Shown: positions 42,763 to 51,475 of the stretch, in pieces
Layout: each line of letters begins with the position of its first letter
Numbering within the stretch: the stretch's first letter is position 1
From: Desulfomonile tiedjei DSM 6799
GTDB lineage: Bacteria; Desulfobacterota; Desulfomonilia; Desulfomonilales; Desulfomonilaceae
Assembly (NCBI RefSeq): GCF_000266945.1
Contig: NC_018025.1
Location: 682,001-746,000, forward strand
Direction: 5' to 3'
DNA length: 64,000 nucleotides
The notes under the pieces: generated by a model
The model's input: only the letters and a program-made list of their open reading frames with translations
Databases searched by the model: none
Told to the model about the DNA's origin: nothing
Translations under genes and position numbers: made by a program

Positions 42763-42805
42763 TTGGTGGGTGTCGGCCTCCGTGCCGGCACCCACCAATA
42801 TTCTT
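42763..42805. terminator. Strong hairpin terminator
   Basis: TTGGTGGGTGTCGGC (42763-42777) pairs almost perfectly with GCCGGCACCCACCAA (42784-42798), followed by TATTCTTTTT. It terminates the RHH gene on the plus strand and stands between convergent genes. Confidence 0.75.
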
Positions 42806-42979
42806 TTTCTGAATCAGACATTAGTTTTGACACTTGCTATATGTCGACTGCTATAGAATGTTCCTGTCTTGCGGGTCACTGTCAATGAGGATCGCTAGAG
42901 GCGCCATTTGCGGTGCCCGGTTGCGACTCGCAGTGCCGGCCATTTCTGGCAAGCGCAGGCACCAAACCTGCCTTTCCCC

Positions 42980-44650
42980 CTAGGATTTTCTGTTCATTAA
43001 GGCATTGTAATAGAGCTGATCCTCGTACATCCGGAGAAAAACCTCATGCTTGGCATCATGGTATCTTGCTGCGGCGCCCTGGCAGGGTTCGATAACCGTG
43101 TCCGCGGCGCTCATTTTGGTCATCGCTTCCGCAACCGTGGCGTAGTCCCCGGCCGCGACCGCGCCGAGCATGGCCGAGCCGAGGAGCACGGCCTCGGCCT
43201 CTTTGGGGAGGACGATTCTTCGCCCGGTGATGTCCGCGTGTTCGCGTAGGAAGATGGGATTTTTGGCACCGCCACCGGTGGTGAGCACTGTTTCGATTTC
43301 ATAACCGCTGTCGGTCATGGCATCCAGGATGTGGCGTGTACCGTGTGCCACTGCTTGGATTGTGGCCAGGTAAAGCAGTGCGAGGTCTTCGAGGCTGTCG
43401 CTGAGCCGCAGACCCGAGATCATCCCGCGCGCGTGAGGATTGGCTCTGGGAGAGCGGTTGCCATGGAAATCCGGTTGCACGTGGAGTTCGCTGGTGAGCC
43501 CGGCGGGAAACTCCGTTCCAGTGGCGAGCCTATCCAGGACTTCCGCGAGGATTTCATAAACGGTGATCCCGCGCATTTTGGCATCTTGCTCAAGCTCACG
43601 GCTCCGAACGTGACTGAAGATGATGTGATCGATGAGCGCCCCAGTGGCGGATTGACCGCCCTCGGTGAGCCATAATCCTGGGACCATGGCTGAATAAAAC
43701 GGACCCCAGACTCCGTTGACAAATCGAGGGTCTTCGGAGACCGCCATGTGACAACTGGAAGTGCCGCCAATGAGCGCCAGCCGCTTTTCCAGCTCAATCT
43801 GCCCGCCTTCGGCAAGACGTGCTCCCAGCATTCCAATGCCACCGGCATGGGCATCGATAATGGACACCGCAACCGGCGTTCCCGGAACAAGGCCGAAATT
43901 CGCGGCAGCGCCTTTCGTAAGCCCCTGCCCGATAGGCTCTCCCATGGGCCGGATGCGGGTTCCGATACGGCGGTAGCCTTCCGCAACCAGTTCACCGAGT
44001 CCGATGGACTGCCAATAAGTGTCGTCCCAGCCTCCGACACTGCCTGGTATCTTGGGATCAAGGTGGCCCTGGTAGGTCCACTTGCAAACCGTGGTACATA
44101 ACGAGCGGGTTTCATCGCCGGTGGAGCGATAGGTGAGGAAATCAGCGAGATCGAAAAATCGACGAGTTCGCTTCCAGCAATCAGGGAAATTCTCTTTGAG
44201 CCAACTGAGCTTGGGCGACTCCATTTCAGGGGAGATGATCCCGCCAACGTAGCGCAGCACGGCATGTCCCCCGCCGTTGATGTGAGCCGTCTGCTCCAGG
44301 GCTCTGTGGTCCATCCAAACAATGACATTCTGTTCGTCGTTACCGGTAGGACTCACCGATACCGGCCGATCGTTCTCGTCCAGAGCAACCAGGGAGCAGG
44401 TCGCATCGAACCCGATCCCTCGCACGTTGACCGGATCGATATCTGCCTCTTTGACTGCTTGGCGTACTGCCACCGCACATGCGCCCCAAATGTCATCTGA
44501 CGATTGCTCCACGAAGTCGGCCTGCGGCCTCCACATTCTGATAGGGTGCGAGCTTTGCCCGAGCATTTTGCCGCTTGCGTTAAAAACCCCCGCCCGCGCA
44601 CTCCCCGTCCCAACGTCGATGCCGATATAGCAGTGCCGATCCTGCGTCAT
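42980..44650 (-). CDS. FGGY-family carbohydrate kinase (ribulokinase-like), 556 aa
   Basis: Start at 44650 behind [27 protein letters not shown] is the N-terminal phosphate-1 motif; [24 protein letters not shown] and [20 protein letters not shown] complete the FGGY fold. Length and features suit pentulose kinases of the ribulokinase type. The isomerase gene ends one base before the start, so the pair converts an aldose to its ketose phosphate. Exact sugar unknown. Confidence 0.88.
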   Translation of the reverse strand: MTQDRHCYIGIDVGTGSARAGVFNASGKMLGQSSHPIRMWRPQADFVEQSSDDIWGACAVAVRQAVKEADIDPVNVRGIGFDATCSLVALDENDRPVSVSPTGNDEQNVIVWMDHRALEQTAHINGGGHAVLRYVGGIISPEMESPKLSWLKENFPDCWKRTRRFFDLADFLTYRSTGDETRSLCTTVCKWTYQGHLDPKIPGSVGGWDDTYWQSIGLGELVAEGYRRIGTRIRPMGEPIGQGLTKGAAANFGLVPGTPVAVSIIDAHAGGIGMLGARLAEGGQIELEKRLALIGGTSSCHMAVSEDPRFVNGVWGPFYSAMVPGLWLTEGGQSATGALIDHIIFSHVRSRELEQDAKMRGITVYEILAEVLDRLATGTEFPAGLTSELHVQPDFHGNRSPRANPHARGMISGLRLSDSLEDLALLYLATIQAVAHGTRHILDAMTDSGYEIETVLTTGGGAKNPIFLREHADITGRRIVLPKEAEAVLLGSAMLGAVAAGDYATVAEAMTKMSAADTVIEPCQGAAARYHDAKHEVFLRMYEDQLYYNALMNRKS

Positions 44651-44651
44651 A

Positions 44652-46175
44652 TTATGCGCTCCTTCCCAGAAAGCGAACTCGGAAGCCGAGCGTTTGCGAG
44701 AGCGCTGCCATTTCCTCGAGGATATCGCCATAGGCCACCGCTATGTGGTTGCTCAGATAATGTGCCATCAAGGTCTCTCGCGAGACTCCCAGATCGGCAG
44801 CCATGAACGGCCACTGGCGTGTGGTTCCGCACCACCATTGCTCGCGGATTTGTTCGGGCAACGTGACGACTTCTCCTTGCCCGACGTCCATCCACAGGTC
44901 GTTATCTTTGAGATATGCCCTGGCCCAGGTGATGTTGCCCGGCTGCGATTCTCCGGCGAATGTGCCGCCGGGTATCGGGAAGTACTCCGCGGGTTGACGG
45001 TAAGAGTGCACGCCCTTGAGTGTGGCGGGGTCACCGCTCATAGCGTACCCTCCGCACGAGCCGGAGTTGAGCAGCACCCAGAGAAATTGTCCTTGATACT
45101 CGGCACCCCAGCGAACGTCATGGAACATCACGGCCTGGTGCAGCCCTTTGACTTTGAGCAGCCGCTTCATCAGCTCCATGGGAATGAGATTGCCTTGATC
45201 TCCCTCCGTGGAAGTTATGATCACATCGCCGTTACTCTCCGGCCGGCAAACGGAATTGAGCAGCCCTTCCGCAAAATCCGATGGCGGCCGCAGCGGCACC
45301 AGACCGAGCTGATACTGCCAACCCACGCAGTCGGCTTTGAATTCGCTTACCAGGTCGAGCACGGTCAGGTAGTCCCGCAACTGCTCTCGTGTAGCGTTTT
45401 CGTCGAAATCGTCCGCACCGTCTTCACCCCAGTGGAACGTCACGCCGCTTTTCTTTACGAAGTTCATCGCCCTGTTGAGCCGGTCATCGGAGATGGAACG
45501 GCCCCGGTCGATGATCCATGCCTGGTCTACTTTGTGTTCCGAGAATCCGATGGGGGCAAGCCGCCGTGGACCGAAGTAGCCGTTAATCATCCCCATGGAG
45601 GTATCCCCGAGCATCAGCGCGAGAATCCTTCTCTTCCTGATCTCCTCGACAACGAGTCTCGAGTGAGCATGTGCTTCTTTGGAAATGGGAACCGAATACC
45701 CGATCTGTTCGGTGGAGTAGCCGATGCGACCCGTGCTGCACCACTCGGCCAAACGAGCCATGAAAGCGTCGTCTGCGGTCCAGTCCTTTGCATCGCTCCA
45801 CACACGAGAGAATTTGCGGCCCAGGCTCTCCAGGCAGGCACCGGTGTTAAGCAGTCCAACGAGCCCCGGCCACTGACCGGAGAAATTACTTGCCAGCAGC
45901 AACGGGCTGTCTTTGCCCACAACGCCGTCTGTGGTGTGCGGCCCGTAGCACCAGTGCACGCAGACACCGATAAGAGGATCGTCCACCGGACCGAGCTTTT
46001 CGATGGCTTCGTGAGGTCGCGTGAGAAAACCTTCGATGCGATAGCTCTTGCGGCCGAGTTTTTTCAGGGCCCGCTCCAGTTGGACTGTGGCCTCTTCTGC
46101 GTTTGGCCGAGCCAGTTCGTTGGGCTTGGAGCGGTAATCGCCAGGCCAGAAAATACCGATTTTAGCTGTGGACAT
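44652..46175 (-). CDS. Fucose/arabinose isomerase-family sugar isomerase, 507 aa
   Basis: Family pattern of L-fucose/L-arabinose isomerases: a three-layer N-terminal region ([17 protein letters not shown]), [20 protein letters not shown], a metal-site-like segment ([19 protein letters not shown]) and a C-terminal [15 protein letters not shown]. Upstream of and nearly fused to an FGGY kinase. RBS AGGAG within the 5' sequence that is duplicated at 46696. A ribose-type ABC transporter further upstream on the same strand likely feeds it. Confidence 0.82.
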   Translation of the reverse strand: MSTAKIGIFWPGDYRSKPNELARPNAEEATVQLERALKKLGRKSYRIEGFLTRPHEAIEKLGPVDDPLIGVCVHWCYGPHTTDGVVGKDSPLLLASNFSGQWPGLVGLLNTGACLESLGRKFSRVWSDAKDWTADDAFMARLAEWCSTGRIGYSTEQIGYSVPISKEAHAHSRLVVEEIRKRRILALMLGDTSMGMINGYFGPRRLAPIGFSEHKVDQAWIIDRGRSISDDRLNRAMNFVKKSGVTFHWGEDGADDFDENATREQLRDYLTVLDLVSEFKADCVGWQYQLGLVPLRPPSDFAEGLLNSVCRPESNGDVIITSTEGDQGNLIPMELMKRLLKVKGLHQAVMFHDVRWGAEYQGQFLWVLLNSGSCGGYAMSGDPATLKGVHSYRQPAEYFPIPGGTFAGESQPGNITWARAYLKDNDLWMDVGQGEVVTLPEQIREQWWCGTTRQWPFMAADLGVSRETLMAHYLSNHIAVAYGDILEEMAALSQTLGFRVRFLGRSA

Positions 46176-46214
46176 CTCTCCTCCTTCACGCGACAGAAAT
46201 CTTGGGACATAAAG

Positions 46215-46676
46215 TCATCTCTCGTCCGCAGATTTTGCAGATTTTCGCAGATTAGAAAATGCAAAACGCTTGAATTCAAGGCTTTGTCGACCGAAATTCA
46301 GCAGTAGTCCTCGCTCGAGACGTGTTGTCCTGAGATAGTTCAAGAGCTGGGCTTGTTCGATGTTAGTGATCGCTTTCAACGCCTTCAACTCAACGATCAC
46401 CTCGCCGGAACATATAAAATCAGCGCGATAAGAGCAGGTTAGCCGCTCCCCCTTGTAGTACACCGGCAGATCCACCTCCTTCGCAAAAGGAACACCTCTG
46501 GCCGAGAATTCCATAGCGAGCGTCTGATGATAAACCGCTTCCAGGAATCCCGGACCAAGGTGTCGATGAACCTCCATTGCTGCGCCGATGATGGCATGGG
46601 TTTGTTCGTCTTTTGAATCTGCGGCCATCTGTGAAATCTGCGGATTCGTTTCTGAAATGGCATCATCCCTCTGCAT
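46215..46676 (-). CDS. GxxExxY protein, 153 aa
   Basis: Start at 46676 behind GGAGGAG. HRHLGPGFLEAVYHQTLAME contains the GxxExxY motif; VIVELKALKAI and QLLNYLRTTRLERGLLLNFG complete the family, which has a PD-(D/E)XK-like fold (DFIC, ELK). Biological role unknown in general. It is wedged between the isomerase start and a scrap of a second isomerase, suggesting insertion. Confidence 0.85.
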   Translation of the reverse strand: MQRDDAISETNPQISQMAADSKDEQTHAIIGAAMEVHRHLGPGFLEAVYHQTLAMEFSARGVPFAKEVDLPVYYKGERLTCSYRADFICSGEVIVELKALKAITNIEQAQLLNYLRTTRLERGLLLNFGRQSLEFKRFAFSNLRKSAKSADER

Positions 46677-46695
46677 AAGGCTCCTCCGCGATAGG

Positions 46696-46764
46696 CAGAG
46701 CCAACTCATTGGGTTTGGAACGGTAATCGCCGGGCCAGAAAATACCGATTTTCGTTGTGGACAT
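46696..46764 (-). pseudogene. First 23 codons of a second isomerase gene
   Basis: From ATG at 46764 the frame gives [20 protein letters not shown], matching the isomerase N-terminus ([20 protein letters not shown]), and the upstream leader with its ribosome-binding site is duplicated as well (about 105 bp in all, about 85% identity). The rest of the gene is absent. Confidence 0.8.
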
Positions 46765-46866
46765 TTCTCCTCCTTCACGCGACGAATTGCGGGCACATAA
46801 TACCATTTTTCAGGCAAAGTGTTTCCATCGAGACCCTATTTTTGTTCTGTTGACATGAGCATATGT

Positions 46867-46890
46867 ATGATACGTATTAATACATATCAT
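46867..46890. promoter_or_regulatory. 24-bp palindromic operator of vapBC
   Basis: ATGATACGTATT and AATACATATCAT are mirror images at 11 of 12 positions, 22 bp before vapB. A TTGACA lies at 46850-46855. Typical binding site for a VapB dimer or VapBC complex. Confidence 0.65.
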
Positions 46891-46911
46891 TTAGATGAAG
46901 GGCGCATCGAG

Positions 46912-47109
46912 ATGAGAACCACGCTTAATATTGAAGACACATTGATTGAAAAAGCGTCGGAATTAACCGGTATTAAGGAAAAAACCACATTGGTGAGACT
47001 TGGCCTCGAAGCTTTGATAGCCAGAGAAAGTGCCAGAAGGTTGGCGCAATTGGGTGGGACAGAGAAACAACTGAAAGCCATCCCGAGACGACGAACCACG
47101 GAGCAGTGA
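46912..47109 (+). CDS. vapB: VapB-type antitoxin, 65 aa
   Basis: MRTTLNIEDTLIEKASELTG is the ribbon-helix-helix start of type II VapB antitoxins; the C-terminal tail is basic and would wrap the toxin. The start at 46912 is preferred over longer frames because it begins the domain. Two base pairs before vapC. Confidence 0.88.
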   Translation: MRTTLNIEDTLIEKASELTGIKEKTTLVRLGLEALIARESARRLAQLGGTEKQLKAIPRRRTTEQ

Positions 47110-47111
47110 AG

Positions 47112-47486
47112 ATGGTCCTCGTAGATACATCAGTGTGGGTATGTCACCTTCGAGAAAGTGACTCCAACCTTGAACGTCTGCTGCATGGTGGACAAGTGAT
47201 GTGTCACCCGTATATTGTTGGAGAACTCACTTGTGGAAACATGAAGAACAGGCGGGAAATCCTCTCTCTCATTCAAGACCTACCTCAGGCAACTCTGGCA
47301 CAGCTCGAGGAGATCTTCGGGTTCATAGAATCGAACCACCTGATGGGAAAAGGCCTCGGCTACATTGACGTCCATCTTTCTGCCGCCGCTTTATTGACCG
47401 GAGTCCCTCTGTGGAGCTATGACAAGCGGCTCAATGAGACCAACGAAATGCCGGGTATAAGCTTCGATCCTGTAATGTTTCGATAA
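47112..47486 (+). CDS. vapC: VapC PIN-domain toxin, 124 aa
   Basis: MVLVDTSVWVCHLRE (first acidic residue), GELTCGN (second), GYIDVHLSAAALL (third) and WSYDKRL (fourth) form the PIN-domain magnesium site of VapC RNases, which cleave tRNA or rRNA. ATG at 47112 has GGAG upstream; a GTG two codons earlier is possible. Complete, so probably active. Confidence 0.9.
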   Translation: MVLVDTSVWVCHLRESDSNLERLLHGGQVMCHPYIVGELTCGNMKNRREILSLIQDLPQATLAQLEEIFGFIESNHLMGKGLGYIDVHLSAAALLTGVPLWSYDKRLNETNEMPGISFDPVMFR

Positions 47487-47494
47487 TCAGCGCA

Positions 47495-47566
47495 TCAACC
47501 CGACAGGCAACCGTGGAGCAAGTCCACCGCTACTGCGAGGACGATAACCACCCGAGTCACAATCTT
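47495..47566 (-). pseudogene. 3'-end scrap of an ABC sugar permease
   Basis: VVIVLAVAVDLLHGCLSG matches the C-terminus of the intact permease at 51476 (VVIVLAVAVDQFNRSKAG), and the DNA is close to identical over about 35 bp. It lies directly beyond vapC in the orientation of the sugar operon. Confidence 0.75.
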
Positions 47567-47625
47567 TCTCAAGTCTATCATTCCCAGTCGCAAAGCTACA
47601 AGAAGTACTTAAAAGGGAAGAACAA

Positions 47626-47899
47626 ATGAGCAAGCTAGATCCGGAAGAGAGAGATCCTGGAGTCTTATGATAGAGATGAGTGGCAATCAGTACCAAACCT
47701 GAAATCCGAGTCTGAGCGGTATCAGAAGTATGCCGGTGCGACATTCAAGAAAGATAAGCGAGTAAACATCCGCATGTCACAGAAAGACCTGGTGGCGATC
47801 CAAAAGAAGGCTCTGGAAGAAGGAATCCCTTACCAGACACTACTTTCAAGCATTATCCACATGTACGTGTCAGGCCGTTTGACTGAAAAGAACGCTTAG
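47626..47899 (+). pseudogene. Frameshifted CopG/BrnA-like antitoxin
   Basis: ATG at 47626 with AAGGGAAG opens MSKLDPEE, but a GAGAGAGA tract has lost or gained bases. The conserved frame continues one step out of phase as REILESYDRDEWQSV, FKKDKRVNIRMSQKDLVAIQ and GIPYQTLLSSIIHMYVSGRL to TAG at 47897. It is a standard type II antitoxin sequence apart from the slip. No intact toxin lies beside it. Confidence 0.7.
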
Positions 47900-47949
47900 C
47901 GAGCATTTATCTCGGAATGAACAACCCGAATTCCCGCAGAGGTCGGGTC

Positions 47950-48294
47950 ATGACAGAAACTCAAGACACGATTGGTTCCATACTGGAGGACATCGTGAAA
48001 GCCATCGTCGCAGCTTCCGATCCGGACCGTATCATTCTCTTCGGGTCGGCAGCCCGAGGAGATACGGGATCGGATTCGGACGTGGATCTCCTTGTCGTTG
48101 AAAAAGAATCGTCGTTCCAAGGTGGATCCCGGTGGAGCGAGTCCAGCCGCATACGGAAGGCACTCTGGCGGTTTCCCGTTCCTATAGACGTACTCTTATT
48201 CACGCCTGAAGAGATCGAAAAGTGGAAAGACTCAACAAACCATGTGATAGCCCGCTCCATGAGAGAAGGCAGGGTCCTTTATGATCGACCGTGA
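47950..48294 (+). CDS. MNT-type minimal nucleotidyltransferase, antitoxin of HEPN-MNT
   Basis: IILFGSAARGDTGSDSDVDLLVV is the GSxxRG...SDxD active-site signature. Members paired with HEPN proteins block the toxin, often by adding AMP. Start at 47950 behind AGAGGT. It overlaps the small HEPN-like gene by 14 bp. Confidence 0.88.
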   Translation: MTETQDTIGSILEDIVKAIVAASDPDRIILFGSAARGDTGSDSDVDLLVVEKESSFQGGSRWSESSRIRKALWRFPVPIDVLLFTPEEIEKWKDSTNHVIARSMREGRVLYDRP

Positions 48295-48514
48295 AGACGC
48301 AGAAAGGCTGCTCCTGAATCTCCTAGAGGTCAAGGCTCAAGAGGACTGCCAAAGGTTCGAGTCACTTGTAGATCTGACTGACTTCGCAGTGCAGTTCCGA
48401 TATGATTCTCCCACTCCCGCACACGGCCTTGATCGCTATTACATGGTCTCTGAAACACAGTCCGTGATCGCCCATGAGGAACGGCTATTACAAGATATGG
48501 ATATAATTGAATAG
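48281..48514 (+). CDS. Truncated HEPN-like partner of MNT, 77 aa
   Basis: Position and overlap mark it as the HEPN gene. The C-terminal part (LVDLTDFAVQFRYDSPTPAH) resembles the last helices of HEPN toxins, but the middle with the RxxxxxH RNase motif is missing, so it is about 55 residues short. The frame is intact. It is probably a deletion derivative without RNase activity. Confidence 0.55.
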   Translation: MIDREDAERLLLNLLEVKAQEDCQRFESLVDLTDFAVQFRYDSPTPAHGLDRYYMVSETQSVIAHEERLLQDMDIIE

Positions 48515-48595
48515 GACCATTATTTCCAGTCGCAAAGCCAGCAAGCGCTTATCTCGGGATGAACAACCCAGATTATTACACTTGAACTCGTGGGA

Positions 48596-49957
48596 TCACT
48601 TCGCTCCATGAGCCTTCAAATACCGAACCGTTTCGGACCGGTTTTTGGCGGAAGCGACGCTCAAAGCCGTTTTGCCGTCTTTGTCCTTGGCATTCAGATC
48701 GGCTCCTTTTTCGGTGAGGAATTTCACTACGTCGAGATGCCCATTCGAGGCAGCCCCCATTATTGCCGTTTTGCCGCCTTTATCCTTGGCGTTCACATCG
48801 GCTCCTTTATCCACCAGGAAGTTAACGATTTCGAGATGCCCCCAGTCGGCAGCTTCCATAAGAGCCGTTTGATCGTACTGGCTCTTCGCATTAACATCGA
48901 GCCCGCGATCGATGAGGAGTTCCATCACCTTGAGGCTTGTCCCCCAGGCAGCTTTGATGAGAGCCGTTTGCCCGTATTTGTCTTTGGCATTCAGATCGGC
49001 TCCTTTTTCAATGAGGAATCTGACGACTTCAAAACGTCCCATTCTGGCAGCTTCCATGAAGACCGTTTCGCCGTCTTCATCCTTAATATTCACGTCAGCT
49101 CCCTTATCGATCAGAAATTTCAAGAGTCTGAGATCTTCGTAGGCGGACATAGGAGCCGTTCTGCCATTCTTGTTCTTGGCATTCACGTCGGCTCCCCTAT
49201 CGATAAGGAACTTCGCGACTTCGAAATTTTTTCTCCACGCAGCCTCCATGAGGGGCGTGTTGCCATCTTTATCTTTGGCGTTCACGTCGAGGCCCTTATC
49301 CATAAGGAGCTTCACGACTTCGAGATTCCGCCACTCGATAGCCTCTGTCAGGACCGTTTCGTGGCTGTCGTACTCGGCATGTATGTCCGCACCCCTATCG
49401 ATGAGAAAGTTCGCTATTCCCAGATTTCCCCTTTCGGCGGCGTCCATGAGAGCTGTTTTGCCCTTTTTGTTCTTAGCATTCACGTCAAGGCCTTTATCGA
49501 CGAGAAATTTCACGACTTCAAGATTTCCTGATATGGCAGCCTCCATAAGCACCGTTTCGCCGTCATTGTCCGTTCCATTCACGTCGGCACCTTGGTCGAT
49601 GAGGAACTTCACTATTTCAAGATTTCCCATCCAGGCGGCGTCCATAAGGACCGTGTCCCCGATCTTGTCCCTTGCGTTCACGTCGGCCCCTTTACCAATG
49701 AGGAGTCTGACGGCTTCAATATTTCCCGATCTGGCAGCTTTCATGAGGACCGTGATGCCAATGTTGTCCTTGGCATTCACGTCCCCACCTTTTGCCAGTA
49801 AGGTGTTGATCTGGTCCAGAGAGCCGCACTCGGCTGCCCGCAGCAATTGTTCATTCACTGAGCCCTTTGCTGCCATTACGGTTGTGAGGAACAAAAGACA
49901 GGCCAGAATTGCGGCCGTGGTTAGCGTCCAATAGACCCAATTACAATTCATTCTCAT
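48596..49957 (-). CDS. Exported ankyrin-repeat protein with about twelve repeats, 453 aa
   Basis: A signal anchor (WTLTTAAILACLLFLTTVMA) precedes about twelve almost uniform 33-residue ankyrin units, such as GETVLMEAAISGNLEVVKFL with GADVNAKDKDGKTAL-type loops. The regularity of the repeats at DNA level suggests recent expansion. A periplasmic binding scaffold is the natural reading. Confidence 0.9.
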   Translation of the reverse strand: MRMNCNWVYWTLTTAAILACLLFLTTVMAAKGSVNEQLLRAAECGSLDQINTLLAKGGDVNAKDNIGITVLMKAARSGNIEAVRLLIGKGADVNARDKIGDTVLMDAAWMGNLEIVKFLIDQGADVNGTDNDGETVLMEAAISGNLEVVKFLVDKGLDVNAKNKKGKTALMDAAERGNLGIANFLIDRGADIHAEYDSHETVLTEAIEWRNLEVVKLLMDKGLDVNAKDKDGNTPLMEAAWRKNFEVAKFLIDRGADVNAKNKNGRTAPMSAYEDLRLLKFLIDKGADVNIKDEDGETVFMEAARMGRFEVVRFLIEKGADLNAKDKYGQTALIKAAWGTSLKVMELLIDRGLDVNAKSQYDQTALMEAADWGHLEIVNFLVDKGADVNAKDKGGKTAIMGAASNGHLDVVKFLTEKGADLNAKDKDGKTALSVASAKNRSETVRYLKAHGAK

Positions 49958-50034
49958 TGGTGGCCTTCCTGTCGTAGCAATGTCGAGTGCCTTGAAATCG
50001 CTACCTAGCCGCGCAATATTAAAATGTTTACCAT

Positions 50035-50682
50035 TTACTGCAGCACCGTTTTGAAGACCCCGTAAAGTTGGATAAATCTCGGAGGCCTATCGGGATATTG
50101 CGGGTGGATTAGCTCGTCCAAGATTTCAATGTCAATCCTGCCTTTGATAACGTCGCCCTTTTGGTACGCCTTTTTGTCCAGAGTCAACTTTTGCCGTTTC
50201 GTCGTCCATGTCAAACCTTTGCGTGGACCGGCTTTATACAACGTCCAAAATTGACTAGTAAACATTCCATTTTTGATCTGAACTCTCAGATTGTCAAAAA
50301 AAGCTGGGTTATTCTCATGGATGAAGAGATCGATCATGTCGACATCACGTAACTTGGCTTCACAGAATCTGACCTCATGCTTGGCCCCAAACGAGGTGGA
50401 AACACATCTCGCAGTATGCTTCAATTTGCTTGGAACTTTTCCTGGAGGAAATCTTCCAGATTCAGGGTTTTCCCTACTGCCCTCCCAATAGCTCCACTCT
50501 TCTGACTCGAAGAATGGATCGCTCAGCTTGGGATCGTAAGCAACACGAGACCACATTTGCTCAGGTTGCACGCCTGGGGGATCTCGCCATTCACGGCCAT
50601 ATCCATTACCAAGAAGCAAGAGGGCCAAGAAAGGTGCCAACAATATCCATTCGAGAAATCGAATGCTCACGAAAGCTCCCAT
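50035..50682 (-). CDS. Secreted protein of unknown function, 215 aa
   Basis: The hydrophobic N-terminus (LEWILLAPFLALLLLGNGYG) is a signal peptide. The mature part has beta-rich stretches (GKVPSKLKHTARCVSTSFG, KGDVIKGRIDIEILDELIHP) and two cysteines about 13 residues apart. No family recognised. Forty base pairs downstream of vapC on the same strand. Confidence 0.7.
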   Translation of the reverse strand: MGAFVSIRFLEWILLAPFLALLLLGNGYGREWRDPPGVQPEQMWSRVAYDPKLSDPFFESEEWSYWEGSRENPESGRFPPGKVPSKLKHTARCVSTSFGAKHEVRFCEAKLRDVDMIDLFIHENNPAFFDNLRVQIKNGMFTSQFWTLYKAGPRKGLTWTTKRQKLTLDKKAYQKGDVIKGRIDIEILDELIHPQYPDRPPRFIQLYGVFKTVLQ

Positions 50683-50722
50683 TTAATAGAATACAGACGG
50701 ACCAGATCTCCGCATGGATCGC

Positions 50723-51151
50723 TCAGACGAGAGGATTCTTCCATTTCAGCTTGGGAAAACGTGCAAAATCAGAATCGGTAGAGGCTAGCTCGCAGCCATG
50801 CTCGATAGCAAGAGCGGCCAAATGTGCGTCTGTAACCAGGTTGGCGACGGCCTGACCATCCGCCATTACCTCTCGAAAAACAATCCAATGTCGCTCAGCC
50901 GGGTGAACGACTCGCGTACACGGTTGGTCCAGCCAGCTCTGGACGCGAGCAACTGCTTGTTCCAGAGAAAGCGGGTTTTCGAAAGCCCTGGGGTTAGTCG
51001 CTATTCGGATAAACGCGCAGAGAACTGTCCAGCACAAACAAACAACTTCATTACCGGATAACTGAGCGTCCCACCATGCACGGGCTTGCTCGTGATGAGG
51101 GTGAAGCGAATCTTCAGCGTACAAGAGGATATTGGCATCGACGAGAATCAA
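50723..51151 (-). CDS. vapC: VapC PIN-domain toxin, 142 aa
   Basis: MILVDANILLYAED, the EQARAWWDAQL helix, NLVTDAHLAALAIEHG and LASTDSDFARF supply the acidic PIN-domain residues. Belongs to the longer VapC subgroup with a W-rich middle. The ATG overlaps vapB by 4 bp. Second VapBC in this stretch, of another subfamily. Confidence 0.9.
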   Translation of the reverse strand: MILVDANILLYAEDSLHPHHEQARAWWDAQLSGNEVVCLCWTVLCAFIRIATNPRAFENPLSLEQAVARVQSWLDQPCTRVVHPAERHWIVFREVMADGQAVANLVTDAHLAALAIEHGCELASTDSDFARFPKLKWKNPLV

Positions 51152-51393
51152 CGGGAGCCCTCGCCTTCAATCCCGGCAAGTAATTCCTGGATGTTATCTA
51201 AATTGCGGCCAGATCGGAGGCCCATGGCGTGAGGTTCTGTCTTATAGGGACGTTGCTTCGCCGGTTCTTCCACGTGATCGAGACCGGCTCGAAGAGCTTC
51301 ATTTACAATTGTCCGGAACGGCCTGTGCAATTTGGCTGCAATGGCCCTCGCCCTGTCAAGCACATCATCGTCTATTGACAGTGTTGTTCTCAT
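51148..51393 (-). CDS. vapB: VapB-type antitoxin, 81 aa
   Basis: MRTTLSIDDDVLDRARAIAA begins a ribbon-helix-helix domain; FRTIVNEALRAGLDHV is the second helix. The tail (LRSGRNLDNIQELLAGIEG) is the toxin-binding part. Ends in an ATGA-type overlap with vapC. Confidence 0.9.
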   Translation of the reverse strand: MRTTLSIDDDVLDRARAIAAKLHRPFRTIVNEALRAGLDHVEEPAKQRPYKTEPHAMGLRSGRNLDNIQELLAGIEGEGSR

Positions 51394-51400
51394 GAAATCA

Positions 51401-51428
51401 TCATTAGCATCTTTTGGTATGATGTCAA
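51401..51428 (-). promoter_or_regulatory. Likely promoter of the second vapBC
   Basis: On the minus strand TTGACA (51428-51423), 16 bp, TAATGA (51406-51401), ending 8 bp before the vapB ATG; the transcript would be nearly leaderless. Confidence 0.4.
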
Positions 51429-51475
51429 GACATCACGTCGGTATGAAAAGGTATCCATGCCGGTTCTCGGAAAAT

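Noticed and set aside
43420-44328. 302-codon frame in the FGGY kinase region
   Set aside because: Other-frame shadow of the kinase, Arg/Ser/Pro-rich without domains.
44694-46307. 537-codon open frame on the plus strand
   Set aside because: Exactly antisense to the isomerase gene, no domain, no start signal; caused by codon bias of the opposite strand.
49170-49934. 254-codon frame and overlapping frames at 48590-49531 on the plus strand
   Set aside because: Mirror of the ankyrin repeats; periodic sequence keeps all frames open.
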